From Burkholderiaceae bacterium (GTDB lineage: Bacteria; Pseudomonadota; Gammaproteobacteria; Burkholderiales; Burkholderiaceae_C): 64,000 nt of DNA. Both the position numbers and the translations under genes were made by a program. Shown here piece after piece: positions 36,244 through 44,863 of the stretch (its first letter is position 1; each line of letters starts with the position of its first letter). The DNA is taken from positions 91,347 through 155,346 of the forward strand of contig JACKLI010000002.1 of NCBI GenBank assembly GCA_024235995.1. Reading direction: 5' to 3'. The notes under the pieces are model-generated. The model saw only the letters and a program-made list of their open reading frames with translations. It made no database searches and was not told where the DNA came from.

Positions 36244-37401
36244 TTACTTGGCGCCGGGCACCTTGCCTTCGACGCCCTTGACGAAGAAGTTGACGCCGCC
36301 CAGGAACTTGTCGTCGGCGACCTGGTCCTTGGCCAGCACTTCCTTGCCGTCGTTGTCCAGCAGCGGGCCCTTCCAGATGTGGTAGGTGCCCGCCTTCAGG
36401 CCGGCCTTGACCTCGTCGAGCTTGGCCTTGGTCTCGGCCGGCACGTCATCGGCCACCGACACCAGGTCGATGGCGCCTTCCTTGACGCCCCACCACTGGT
36501 TGGGGCCGGTCTTCCAGGTGCCGTCCAGTACCTCGGAGACGGACTTCTTGTAGTAGGGCTCCCAGTTGATGATGGCCGAGCCCAGGTGCGCCTTGGGCCC
36601 GTAGGCGGTCATGTCCGAGTCCCAGCCGAAGGCGCGCTTGCCCATCGACTCGGCGGTCTTGAGCACCGAGGGCGAGTCGGTGTTCTGGAACAGCACGTCG
36701 GCGCCGCCGTTGATGAGCGAGGTGGCGGCCTCGGTCTCCTTGGGCGGGTTGTGCCATTCGTTGATCCAGACCACCTTGGTCTTGATGTTGGGGTTGGTGA
36801 GCTGCGCGCCCAGCGTGAAGCTGTTGACGTTGCGCACCACCTCGGGGATCGGCACCGTGGCGACCACGCCCAGCACGTTGGACTTGGTCATGGCGCCGGC
36901 GATCACGCCCGCCATGTACGCGCCCTCGTAGGTGCGGCTGTCGTAGGTGCGCATGTTCTCGCTGGACTTGTAGCCCGTGGCGTGCTCGAACTTGACGCCG
37001 GGGTTGTCGGCCGCGACCTTCACCATCGGCTCCATGAAGCCGAAGCTGGTGCCGAAGATCAGCTTGTTGCCCTGGGCCACCAGGTCGCGCGCCACGCGCT
37101 CGGTGTCGGCGCCCTCGGGCACGTTCTCGACGAAGCTGGTGACGATCTTGTCGCCGAACTCCTTTTGCACCGCCTTGCGCGCGTTGTCGTGCGCAAAGCT
37201 CCAGCCGCCGTCGCCCACCGGGCCGACGTAGATCCAGGCGGCCTTCAGCGGCTCGGCCGCGGCGGGGGCGGCCGCTGCCGCCGGCGCCGGGGCGGGTGCG
37301 GGCGCCGCGGCCTCTTCCTTCTTGCCGCAGGCGGCCAGGGTCAGGGCCGCGGCCGACAGCGCCGCCAGGCGCAGGGCGGTGCGTTTGTTCAGGTCGATCA
37401 T
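36244..37401 (-). CDS. BMP-family nucleoside-binding lipoprotein
   Basis: 385 residues from the ATG at 37401 (GGAGGC upstream). Lipoprotein signal peptide with lipobox LAAC at about residue 22, then an Ala/Pro linker. The BMP domain has KAAWIYVGPVGDGGWSFAHD, KLIFGTSFGFMEPMVKVAAD, LGVVATVPIPEVVRNVNSFT and GGADVLFQNTDSPSVLKTAE. It binds purine nucleosides or related compounds outside the membrane for the permeases and ATPase encoded just upstream. Translation order in the operon is ATPase, permease, permease, receptor. Confidence 0.94.
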   Translation of the reverse strand: MIDLNKRTALRLAALSAAALTLAACGKKEEAAAPAPAPAPAAAAAPAAAEPLKAAWIYVGPVGDGGWSFAHDNARKAVQKEFGDKIVTSFVENVPEGADTERVARDLVAQGNKLIFGTSFGFMEPMVKVAADNPGVKFEHATGYKSSENMRTYDSRTYEGAYMAGVIAGAMTKSNVLGVVATVPIPEVVRNVNSFTLGAQLTNPNIKTKVVWINEWHNPPKETEAATSLINGGADVLFQNTDSPSVLKTAESMGKRAFGWDSDMTAYGPKAHLGSAIINWEPYYKKSVSEVLDGTWKTGPNQWWGVKEGAIDLVSVADDVPAETKAKLDEVKAGLKAGTYHIWKGPLLDNDGKEVLAKDQVADDKFLGGVNFFVKGVEGKVPGAK

Positions 37402-37455
37402 CGAAAAGCCTCCGGGTACGGGGGTGGAAAAAGGGGTCATTTTAGGGATCGCCGT

Positions 37456-38373
37456 TCAGCCGGGGTAAAACGGCTTGCCCAGCGAGGCGGGCATGTTCAC
37501 GCGGATCCAGGTGGGGTTGCGCGAGATCAGCGCCAGCACCACGATGGTGGCCAGGTAGGGCATGGCGGTGAGCAGCTGGCTGGTGATCTGCACGCCCTGG
37601 CCCTGCAGGTAGAACTGCAGCATGGTCACGCCGCCGAACAGGTAGGCGCCCAGCAGCACGCGCGCCGGCCGCCAGGTGCCGAAGGTGGTCAGCGCCAGCG
37701 CGATCCAGCCCTTGCCGGCCACCATGCCCTCCACCCACAGCGGCGTGTAGATGATGGACAGGAAGGCGCCGGCCAGCCCGCACAGCGCGCCGCCGGCGAC
37801 GACGGCCGCCAGCCGGATGCGCCGCACCGGGTAGCCCAGCGCGTGCGCCGACTCGGGCGACTCGCCCACCGAGCGCAGCACCAGCCCGGCGCGGGTGCGG
37901 TACAGGAACCAGATCAGCCCGACGCACAGCAGCATGGCGCCGTACACCAGCGGGTGCTGGCGCAGCAGCGCCGGGCCGACGATGGGCACGTCGCCCAGGC
38001 CCAGCCAGTTGAAGCGCGGGCGCTCGGGCATCTTGGCCTGCACGTAGCCGATGCCGACAAAGGCCGAAAAGCCGGCGCCGAACAGCGTCAGCGCCAGACC
38101 GGTGGCGTACTGGTTGGCGTTGAGCCAGATCACCAGGGCGCCGAAGGCCGCCGCCAGCACCGCGCCGGCGGCCATGCCGGCGGCAAAGCCCAGCCAGTCG
38201 CTGCCGGTGTGGATGACGGTGGCGAAGCCCGCGATGGCCGCGCACAGCATCATGCCCTCGGCCCCCAGGTTGACGATGCCCGACTTCTCGTTGACGAGCA
38301 GGCCCAGCGCGGCCAGCGCCAGCACGGTACCGGCGCTCAGCGTGGACGCGAACAGCAGCGGGTAGGCCTCCAT
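37456..38373 (-). CDS. Nucleoside-type ABC transporter permease (second)
   Basis: 305 residues from the ATG at 38373, which overlaps the stop of the first permease by 1 bp. Branched-chain/BMP-type permease with about eight spans: LALAALGLLVNEKSGIVNLG, then AEGMMLCAAIAGF. The coupling loop is SVGESPESAHALGYPVRRIR. The frame remains open upstream, but that part is antisense-like shadow of the neighbouring permease. Confidence 0.92.
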   Translation of the reverse strand: MEAYPLLFASTLSAGTVLALAALGLLVNEKSGIVNLGAEGMMLCAAIAGFATVIHTGSDWLGFAAGMAAGAVLAAAFGALVIWLNANQYATGLALTLFGAGFSAFVGIGYVQAKMPERPRFNWLGLGDVPIVGPALLRQHPLVYGAMLLCVGLIWFLYRTRAGLVLRSVGESPESAHALGYPVRRIRLAAVVAGGALCGLAGAFLSIIYTPLWVEGMVAGKGWIALALTTFGTWRPARVLLGAYLFGGVTMLQFYLQGQGVQITSQLLTAMPYLATIVVLALISRNPTWIRVNMPASLGKPFYPG

Positions 38374-39446
38374 CAGCGGGCTCCTTGGCGCGCAGCCGTG
38401 CGCCGGATGCGGTAGTTGACCAGCGTGTCGCAGGCCATCAGCGAGAACAGCAGCAGGCCCTGGAACACGTCGGTCAGCGACTTGGGCAGGCCCAGGCGCG
38501 ACTGCGCCAGCTCGCCGCCGATGTAGAACATGCTCATCAGGATGGCCGCCAGCACCATGCCCAGCGGGTGCAGCCGGCCCACGAAGGCGACGATGATGGC
38601 GGCAAAGCCGTAGCCGGCCGGCACGAAGGGCGTGAGCTGGCCCAACGGGCCCGCCACCTCCAGCGCGCCCGCCAGGCCGGCCGCGCCGCCGGAGATGAGC
38701 AGCGCCGTCCACAGCGCGCGGCGCGACGAGAAGCCGGCGTAGCGCGCCGCCGCCGGCGCCAGCCCGCCCACCTGCAGGGCAAAGCCGCTGCGCGTGCGAA
38801 ACAGGTACAGCCACAGCAGCGCGGCGCCCGCCAGGCCGATCAGCGCGCCGATGCCCACGCGCGAGCCCGCCATCAGGCGCGGAATGCGCGTGACGGCCTC
38901 GAAGGTGCGCGTCTGCGGAAAGTTGTAGCCCGCCGGGTCCTTCCAGGGGCCGAACACGAAGTAGTTGAGCACCTGCACCGCCACGTACACCAGCATCAGG
39001 CTGACCAGGATCTCGCCGGCGTTGAAGCGGTCGCGCAGCAGCGCCGTGATGCCCGCCCACAGCATGCCGCCCAGCACGCCCGCCAGCAGGATGGCCAGCA
39101 CGATCCAGCGCCCCGTGTCCTTGTCCGCCAGCAGGGCGATGCCGCCGGCGCAGATGGCGCCGATGATGTACTGGCCCTCGGCGCCGATGTTCCAGATGTT
39201 GGAGCGAAAGCACACCGCCAGCCCCAGCGCGATGATGAGCAGCGGCGTGGCCTTGACGCCCAGCTCGCCCAGCGCGTAGACCGACTTGACGGGCTCCCAG
39301 AAGAACACCCCCAGGCCCTTGACCGGGTCCTTGCCCATCAGCGAGAACAGGGCCACGCCCAGCACCACGGTGATGGCCAGCGCCAGCACGGGCGAGGCCC
39401 AGGCCCAGGTGCGCGAGGGCGCGGGGCGCAGCTCAAGCCGCAGCAT
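38373..39446 (-). CDS. Nucleoside-type ABC transporter permease (first)
   Basis: 357 residues, about nine spans. ATPLLIIALGLAVCFRSNIW, NIGAEGQYIIGAICAGG and the coupling loop QVGGLAPAAARYAGFSSRRA identify the BPD_transp_2 family used by BMP importers. Its start overlaps the end of the ATPase gene by 14 bp, so the operon is translationally tight. Confidence 0.93.
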   Translation of the reverse strand: MLRLELRPAPSRTWAWASPVLALAITVVLGVALFSLMGKDPVKGLGVFFWEPVKSVYALGELGVKATPLLIIALGLAVCFRSNIWNIGAEGQYIIGAICAGGIALLADKDTGRWIVLAILLAGVLGGMLWAGITALLRDRFNAGEILVSLMLVYVAVQVLNYFVFGPWKDPAGYNFPQTRTFEAVTRIPRLMAGSRVGIGALIGLAGAALLWLYLFRTRSGFALQVGGLAPAAARYAGFSSRRALWTALLISGGAAGLAGALEVAGPLGQLTPFVPAGYGFAAIIVAFVGRLHPLGMVLAAILMSMFYIGGELAQSRLGLPKSLTDVFQGLLLFSLMACDTLVNYRIRRTAARQGAR

Positions 39447-40995
39447 GGGCCACCTCCTGCGCAGGGCCCGCGCCGGCTTCGGCGCCGGGCCACAGCCCGC
39501 TCATCCATTGGCCGATCAGCTCGACCGTGGCCTCCTGGCGCGCCAGGCTGGGCGACAGCTGGCCCCTGGCGATCACGTGCAGGCGGTCGCTCATCTCGAA
39601 CAGCTCGTCCAGCTCCTCGCTCACCACCAGCACCGCGCAGCCGGCGTCGCGCAGCGCCAGCACCGCGGCGCGGATTTGCGCGGCGGCGCCCACGTCCACG
39701 CCCCAGGTCGGCTGCGAGACGATCAGCAGCCGGGGCTTGGCGTCGATCTCGCGGCCCATCAGGTACTTTTGCAGGTTGCCGCCCGACAGCGAGCGCGCGG
39801 GGGCGTCCGGCCCATGGGCCTTGACGCGAAAGCGCTCGATGATGCCCACCGACTGCGCGCGCAGCGCCTTCACGCGCAGCCAGCCCAGGCGGCCCACGCT
39901 CTCGCGCCGCGTCAGCAGCAGGTTGTGCGCCAGGCTCATGTCGGGCACGGCGCCGCGGCCCAGGCGCTCCTCGGGCACGAAGTGCAGGCCCAGCGCGCGC
40001 CGGCGCGCCGGGCGCAGTGCCCCGGCCGCGGTGCTCGCTATGGTTATGGAAGCTGCTGGCGCGCGCCGGTCCTCGCCCGACAGCGCAAACAGCAGCTCGC
40101 GCTGGCCGTTGCCCGAGACGCCGGCAATGCCCACCACCTCGCCCGCGCGCACCTGCAGCGACACGCCCTGCAGGTCCACGCCGAAGGGCGATTCGCGCGG
40201 CAGGTTCAAGCCGTTGACGGCCAGCACCACCGGGCCCGGCGTGTGCGCGTGGTGCTCCAGCGGCGGCGGCTCGGCGCCGATCATCAGGCGCGACAGCGAG
40301 GCGTTGGTCTCCTGCCGCGGGTCGCACACGCCGGTCACGCGGCCGGCGCGCATCACCGTGCAGGCGGTGCACAGCGCGCGGATCTCGTGCAGCTTGTGGC
40401 TGATGTACAGGATGGAGCAGCCCTCGGCCGCCAGCTGGCGCAGCGTGACGAACAGCTTGTCGACCGCCTGCGGCGTCAGCACCGAGGTCGGCTCGTCCAG
40501 GATCAGCAGGCGCGGGTGGGCCAGCAGGGCGCGGATGATCTCCACCCGCTGCATCTCGCCCACGCCCAGGGTGTGCACCGGGCGCTCGGGGTCCACGTCC
40601 AGGCCGTAGGCCGCGGCCGTGTCGGCAATGCGGCGCGCCACCTCGGGCAGCGACAGCGACTTGTCCAGGCCCAGCCACACGTTCTCGGCCACGCTGAGCG
40701 TCTCGAACAGGCTGAAGTGCTGGAACACCATAGCGATGCCCAGCTGGCGCGCCTCCTGCGGGCTGCGCACGGCCACCGCCTGGCCGTTGACGCGCACCTC
40801 GCCGGCGTCGGGCTTGACGGCGCCGTAGATGATCTTCATCAGCGTGCTCTTGCCGGCGCCGTTCTCGCCCAGCACGGCGTGGATCTCGCCGGGCTGCACC
40901 GTCAGCGAAACCTGGTCGTTGGCCAGCACGCCGGGGTAGCGCTTGCTGATGCCGACCAGCTCGAGCCGTGGCGGGGTGGAGGTTTCTTCGGGCAC
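39433..40995 (-). CDS. Nucleoside-type ABC transporter ATPase (duplicated domain)
   Basis: About 520 residues with two ABC domains, as in ribose/BMP importers. Domain 1: Walker A LGENGAGKSTLMKIIYG, signature LGVGEMQRVEIIRAL, Walker B LLILDEPTSVLTP. Domain 2 (after about residue 270) has a degenerate Walker A (GVSGNGQRELLFALSG), signature RSLSGGNLQKYLMGREI and LLIVSQPTWGVDVGA. The start is uncertain: GTG at 40995 is chosen, TTG at 41040 is the longest; neither has a clear ribosome site. First gene of the BMP operon. Confidence 0.9.
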   Translation of the reverse strand: MPEETSTPPRLELVGISKRYPGVLANDQVSLTVQPGEIHAVLGENGAGKSTLMKIIYGAVKPDAGEVRVNGQAVAVRSPQEARQLGIAMVFQHFSLFETLSVAENVWLGLDKSLSLPEVARRIADTAAAYGLDVDPERPVHTLGVGEMQRVEIIRALLAHPRLLILDEPTSVLTPQAVDKLFVTLRQLAAEGCSILYISHKLHEIRALCTACTVMRAGRVTGVCDPRQETNASLSRLMIGAEPPPLEHHAHTPGPVVLAVNGLNLPRESPFGVDLQGVSLQVRAGEVVGIAGVSGNGQRELLFALSGEDRRAPAASITIASTAAGALRPARRRALGLHFVPEERLGRGAVPDMSLAHNLLLTRRESVGRLGWLRVKALRAQSVGIIERFRVKAHGPDAPARSLSGGNLQKYLMGREIDAKPRLLIVSQPTWGVDVGAAAQIRAAVLALRDAGCAVLVVSEELDELFEMSDRLHVIARGQLSPSLARQEATVELIGQWMSGLWPGAEAGAGPAQEVAHAAA

Positions 40996-41221
40996 GGGCA
41001 GGCTTTGGCGAAGGGCTGGCAGACGTTGAACCGCGGGCAATGTATCACGCGGTCACGGGTCGTGAACGCCCGGGAAAACGCGGGGAACCACCGTGTTCGT
41101 CCATATAGGGAGAATATGGAAAACCTTATGCCGTGGAGCGCTTTGAGACATCCGGTTTTGTTCGCATCGGGTGCGTGATCCCGATGGGCGCAGGGCTGGC
41201 ATGGAGTTTCCAGCAGGCAAA

Positions 41222-41251
41222 AAAATGCCAGCCGCAAAGGGCTGGCATTTT
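41222..41251 (-). terminator. Terminator of tRNA-Met
   Basis: AAAATGCCAGCC, 6-nt loop, GGCTGGCATTTT, with a further run of A on the plus strand (T on minus). Lies 11 bp downstream of the tRNA 3' end on the minus strand. Confidence 0.85.
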
Positions 41252-41261
41252 GAAAGGTTGG

Positions 41262-41335
41262 TGGTGGTAGGTGGAATCGAACCACCGACCTTGGGGTTAT
41301 GAATCCCACGCTCTAACCGACTGAGCTATACCACC
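41262..41335 (-). tRNA. tRNA-Met (CAT)
   Basis: 74 nt without CCA. Acceptor GGTGGTA/TACCACC, discriminator A, D arm GCTCAGTCGGTTAGAGC, anticodon loop TTCATAA (CAT), T arm GGTGG-TTCGATT-CCACC. The paired acceptor first base argues for elongator rather than initiator tRNA. A modified Ile-CAT tRNA cannot be fully excluded. Confidence 0.92.
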
Positions 41336-41376
41336 GAAAGCCCAGCATTATAGGGGCAAACCGGCACGCCTTCGGC

Positions 41377-42156
41377 TCAACGGTGCTTGAACTGCGGCGC
41401 GCGCTTGTTGACGAAGGCGTCCATGCCTTCCTTCTGGTCTTCGGTGGCGAACAGGGCGTGGAACATGCGCCGCTCGAACATCACGCCGTCGGCCAGCGTG
41501 CCCTCGAAGGCGCGGTTGACGCATTCCTTGGCGGCCATCACGGCCAGGCGGCCCATGCCGCAGATGCTCAGCGCGGCGGCCAGGGTTTCGTCCATCAGCT
41601 TGTCCAGCGGCACCACGCGGCTGACCAGGCCGGCGCGTTCGGCCTCGTCGGCGTTCATCATGCGGCCGGTGAGCGCCAGGTCCATCGCCTTGGCCTTGCC
41701 CACGGCGCGCGGCAGGCGCTGGGTGCCGCCGGCGCCGGGGATGATGCCCAGCTTGATCTCGGGCTGGCCGAAGCGCGCGTTGTCGGCGGCGATGATGAAG
41801 TCGCACATCATGGCCAGCTCGCAGCCGCCGCCCAGGGCGAAGCCGCTGACGGCGGCGATCACGGGCTTGCGGATGGAGCGGATGGTTTCCCAGTCGCGCG
41901 TGATGTAGTCGTCGCCGTACACGTCGGCAAAGCCGTAGGTGGCCATGGCGCCGATGTCGGCGCCGGCGGCAAAGGCCTTTTCGCTGCCGGTGAGGACGAT
42001 GCAGCCGATGGCGTCGTCGGCGTCGAAGGCCTTCAGCGCCTGGCCCAGCTCCACCATCAGCGCGGGGCTGAGGGCGTTGAGCTGCTTGGGGCGGTTGAGC
42101 ATGATGACGCCGACGCGTTCGCCTTCGGTGCGTACCTGGATGAATTCGTAGGCCAT
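41377..42156 (-). CDS. paaF: Enoyl-CoA hydratase (PaaF-like)
   Basis: 259 residues from the ATG at 42156 (GAGGAA upstream; the longer frame to 42219 crosses the operator region). Crotonase family: oxyanion-hole segments [10 protein letters not shown] and [18 protein letters not shown], with both catalytic glutamates (GGGCEL and [20 protein letters not shown]). Hydrates 2,3-unsaturated acyl-CoA. The symbol rests on its position divergent from paaG-paaI-paaK; a general short-chain hydratase is the alternative. Confidence 0.85.
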   Translation of the reverse strand: MAYEFIQVRTEGERVGVIMLNRPKQLNALSPALMVELGQALKAFDADDAIGCIVLTGSEKAFAAGADIGAMATYGFADVYGDDYITRDWETIRSIRKPVIAAVSGFALGGGCELAMMCDFIIAADNARFGQPEIKLGIIPGAGGTQRLPRAVGKAKAMDLALTGRMMNADEAERAGLVSRVVPLDKLMDETLAAALSICGMGRLAVMAAKECVNRAFEGTLADGVMFERRMFHALFATEDQKEGMDAFVNKRAPQFKHR

Positions 42157-42217
42157 GGGCGGTTCCTCGTGGTTCGATGCGATGAAATCAGCGACTATAG
42201 CGAGCCCGCCTGTCCGC

Positions 42218-42249
42218 ACCGATCGGTTAACCGACCCGTTGGTTGGTTA
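42218..42249. promoter_or_regulatory. Palindromic operator between paaF-like and paaG-like genes
   Basis: Two overlapping dyads in the divergent intergenic region: ACCGATCGGT (42218-42227, perfect) and TAACCGACC-CGTT-GGTTGGTTA (42228-42249, 8 of 9 pairs). The size and ACCG-CGGT character fit a TetR-type regulator such as PaaR of phenylacetate clusters. No regulator gene lies in the window, so the assignment is inference. Confidence 0.55.
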
Positions 42250-42281
42250 ATGGTAGATTCCACGTTCCGGAGACCCACCCC

Positions 42282-43085
42282 ATGAATCAGACCGCTTCCC
42301 AAGACGTCCTGTACGAGGAGCATGGCGCCGTCGCCGTCCTCACGCTCAACCGTCCCGCCGCGCTCAACAGCTTCACGCGCCGGATGCACCGCGACCTGTG
42401 GGCGGCGCTGGACAAGGTGGAGGCCAACAAGGCCATCCGCGCCCTGGTGCTGACGGGGGCGGGGCGCGGCTTTTGCGCCGGCGCGGATCTGTCGGAGTTC
42501 GACTTCAGCGAAGGTCCCAACCTCGAAAAGCGCGCCGACCCGGGCCCGGTGATCGACCAGGCCTTCAACCCCACCACGCGCCGCCTGCTGCAGGTGCGCG
42601 TGCCCACGGTGTGCGCGGTCAACGGCGTGGCGGCGGGCGCGGGCGCGTCGGTGGCCATGGCCTGCGACATCACCATTGCCGCGCCCACGGCCAGCTTCAT
42701 CCAGGCCTTCAGCAAGATCGGCCTGGTGCCCGACAGCGGCGGCACCTGGTTTTTGCCGCAGCGCGTGGGCCTGGCGCGCGCCATGGCGCTGTGCCTGACG
42801 GGCGACAAGCTGACAGCGCAGGACGCCAAGGCCATGGGCATGATCTGGGACGTGCAGGACGACGCGCTGGCCGCCGCCAAGGCCATGGCCGAGCGCCTGG
42901 CCGCCATGCCCACGCGCGCGCTGGTGGCCACGCGCCACCTGCTGCGCGGCGCGCACACGCACAGCCTGGACGAGCAGCTGGACATCGAGCGCGACGTGCA
43001 GTCGCGCCTGGGCTTCACGCACGACTACATCGAGGGCGTGACGGCCTTTTTGCAAAAACGCCCGGCGCAGTTCAAGGGCGAATGA
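42282..43085 (+). CDS. paaG: 2-(1,2-epoxy-1,2-dihydrophenyl)acetyl-CoA isomerase (PaaG-like)
   Basis: 267 residues, ATG at 42282. Crotonase fold: GFCAGADLSEFDFSEGPNLE and CAVNGVAAGAGASVAMACDI. At the second catalytic position it has SKIGLVPDSGGTWFLPQRVG, with D in place of the hydratase glutamate, typical of the PaaG isomerase subgroup. It isomerises ring-epoxide phenylacetyl-CoA to the oxepin. First gene of a coupled trio; its stop overlaps paaI by ATGA. Confidence 0.88.
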   Translation: MNQTASQDVLYEEHGAVAVLTLNRPAALNSFTRRMHRDLWAALDKVEANKAIRALVLTGAGRGFCAGADLSEFDFSEGPNLEKRADPGPVIDQAFNPTTRRLLQVRVPTVCAVNGVAAGAGASVAMACDITIAAPTASFIQAFSKIGLVPDSGGTWFLPQRVGLARAMALCLTGDKLTAQDAKAMGMIWDVQDDALAAAKAMAERLAAMPTRALVATRHLLRGAHTHSLDEQLDIERDVQSRLGFTHDYIEGVTAFLQKRPAQFKGE

Positions 43086-43555
43086 GCATGAGCGACACCC
43101 ATACTGCCAGGGCCCTGGCCGAGCGCGTGGGCGCGGCCATGTTCGCCGCCGACCGCGCCTCGCGCGAGACCATGGGCATGCAGCTGCTGGCCTGCGAGCC
43201 CGGCCGCGCCGTGATGCGCATGGCGGTGCAGCCGCTGCACCTGAACGGCCACCAGATCTGCCACGGCGGTTTCATCTTCACGCTGGCCGACTCCACCTTT
43301 GCCTTTGCCTGCAACAGCCGCAACCACAACACCGTGGCGGCGGGCTGCAGCATCGAGTTTTTGAAGCCCGCGCACGCCGGCGACGTGCTGACCTGCGAGG
43401 GCGTGGAGCAGGCGCAGAGCGGCCGCCACGGCGTGTACGACATGCGCGTGACCAACCAGCACGGCCACGCGATCGCCCTGTTTCGCGGCAAGAGCGCGCA
43501 GATCAAGGGCCAGGTGATTCCCGAAGACAACGAAGCACAGGAGACGCAGGCATGA
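43082..43555 (+). CDS. paaI: Hydroxyphenylacetyl-CoA thioesterase
   Basis: 157 residues, hotdog fold. HLNGHQICHGGFIFTLADST contains the HGG-x6-D/E-type active-site block, and NTVAAGCSIEFLKPAHAGDV is the second family block. It releases CoA from dead-end phenylacetate pathway thioesters. Start 43082 overlaps the paaG stop and its stop overlaps paaK (ATGA at 43552-43555), so all three are translationally coupled. Confidence 0.93.
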   Translation: MSMSDTHTARALAERVGAAMFAADRASRETMGMQLLACEPGRAVMRMAVQPLHLNGHQICHGGFIFTLADSTFAFACNSRNHNTVAAGCSIEFLKPAHAGDVLTCEGVEQAQSGRHGVYDMRVTNQHGHAIALFRGKSAQIKGQVIPEDNEAQETQA

Positions 43556-44859
43556 ACGCGAGCACCAAGACCTTTGCGCTGGAGCCGATCGAAAAGGCCA
43601 GCATCGACGAGTTGCGCACCCTGCAGCTGCAGCGCATGAAGTGGTCGCTGGCGCACGCCTACGCGCATTCGCCGGTGTACAAGGCCAAGTTCGACGCCGC
43701 CGGCGTGCACCCCGACGACCTGCGCCAGCTGTCGGACCTGGCCAAGTTTCCGTTCACCACCAAGCACGATCTGCGCGACAACTACCCGTTCGGCATGTTC
43801 GCCGTGCCGCGCGACCAAATCGTGCGCATCCACGCCAGCAGTGGCACCACGGGCAAGCCCACGGTGGTGGGCTATACCCGCAAGGACATCGACACCTGGG
43901 CCGACGTGGTGGCGCGCTCGTTCCGCGCCGCGGGCGCGCGCCCTGGCGACATGCTGCACCAGAGCTATGGCTACGGCCTGTTCACGGGCGGCATGGGGGC
44001 GCACTACGGGGCCGAGCGGCTGGGCCTGGCGGTGGTGCCCTTTGGGGGTGGCCAGACCGAAAAGCAGATCCAGCTGATCCTGGACTTCAAGCCCGACATC
44101 ATCACCGTCACGCCCAGCTACATGCTGGCGATTGCCGAGCAGGTCGAACGCATGGGACTGGACCCGCGCGAGCTCAGCCTGCGCATCGGCGTGTTTGGCG
44201 CCGAGCCCTGGACCAACGAGATGCGCCATGCCATCGAGCAGCGCATGGCCATCGACGCGGTGGACATCTACGGCCTGTCGGAGGTGATGGGCCCGGGCGT
44301 GGCCAACGAATGCATCGAGACCAAGGACGGCCCCACCATCTGGGAGGACCACTTCTACCCCGAGGTCATCGACCCCGACACGGGCGAGGTGCTGCCCGAC
44401 GGCCAGGAGGGCGAGCTGGTGTTCACCAGCCTGACGAAAGAGGCATTGCCCATCATCCGTTACCGCACGCGCGACTTGACGCGCCTGCTGCCCGGCACCG
44501 CGCGCACCATGCGCCGCATGCAGAAGATTACGGGCCGCAGCGACGACATGATGATCGTGCGGGGCGTGAACGTGTTCCCCACGCAGATCGAGGAGCTGAT
44601 CCTGAAGCGCCCCGAGCTGTCGCCCAACTACCAGTGCGTGCTGACGCGCGAGGGGGCCTTGGACAACCTGAAGGTGGCGGTGGAGACCGCGCCGGGCCTG
44701 AGCCCCGAGGGCATCGAGGCGCGCGCGGCCGCCAAGCTGCTGCAGCACGAGATCAAGATCTACGTGGGCTCCAGCGTGGAGATCGAGCTCAAGCCCGAGG
44801 GCGGCATCGAGCGCAGCGTGGGCAAGGCGCGGCGGGTGATCGACCTGCGCAAGAAGTAG
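43552..44859 (+). CDS. paaK: Phenylacetate-CoA ligase
   Basis: 435 residues, the standard PaaK length. Adenylation motif HASSGTTGKPTVVGYT, then SYGYGLFTGGMGAHYGAERL, YGLSEVMGPGVANECIE and the hinge ITGRSDDMMIVRGVNVFPTQ. It activates phenylacetate to phenylacetyl-CoA, the entry step of the paa pathway. The ring oxygenase genes paaABCDE and paaZ are not in the window. Convergent with the DUF3108 gene, 4 bp apart. Confidence 0.96.
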   Translation: MNASTKTFALEPIEKASIDELRTLQLQRMKWSLAHAYAHSPVYKAKFDAAGVHPDDLRQLSDLAKFPFTTKHDLRDNYPFGMFAVPRDQIVRIHASSGTTGKPTVVGYTRKDIDTWADVVARSFRAAGARPGDMLHQSYGYGLFTGGMGAHYGAERLGLAVVPFGGGQTEKQIQLILDFKPDIITVTPSYMLAIAEQVERMGLDPRELSLRIGVFGAEPWTNEMRHAIEQRMAIDAVDIYGLSEVMGPGVANECIETKDGPTIWEDHFYPEVIDPDTGEVLPDGQEGELVFTSLTKEALPIIRYRTRDLTRLLPGTARTMRRMQKITGRSDDMMIVRGVNVFPTQIEELILKRPELSPNYQCVLTREGALDNLKVAVETAPGLSPEGIEARAAAKLLQHEIKIYVGSSVEIELKPEGGIERSVGKARRVIDLRKK

Positions 44860-44863
44860 CGCC

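Noticed and set aside
37456..39213. 585-codon permease formed by reading through the two BMP permeases
   Set aside because: The upstream part is a shifted frame over the first permease; membrane topology and the 1-bp overlap support a start at 38373.
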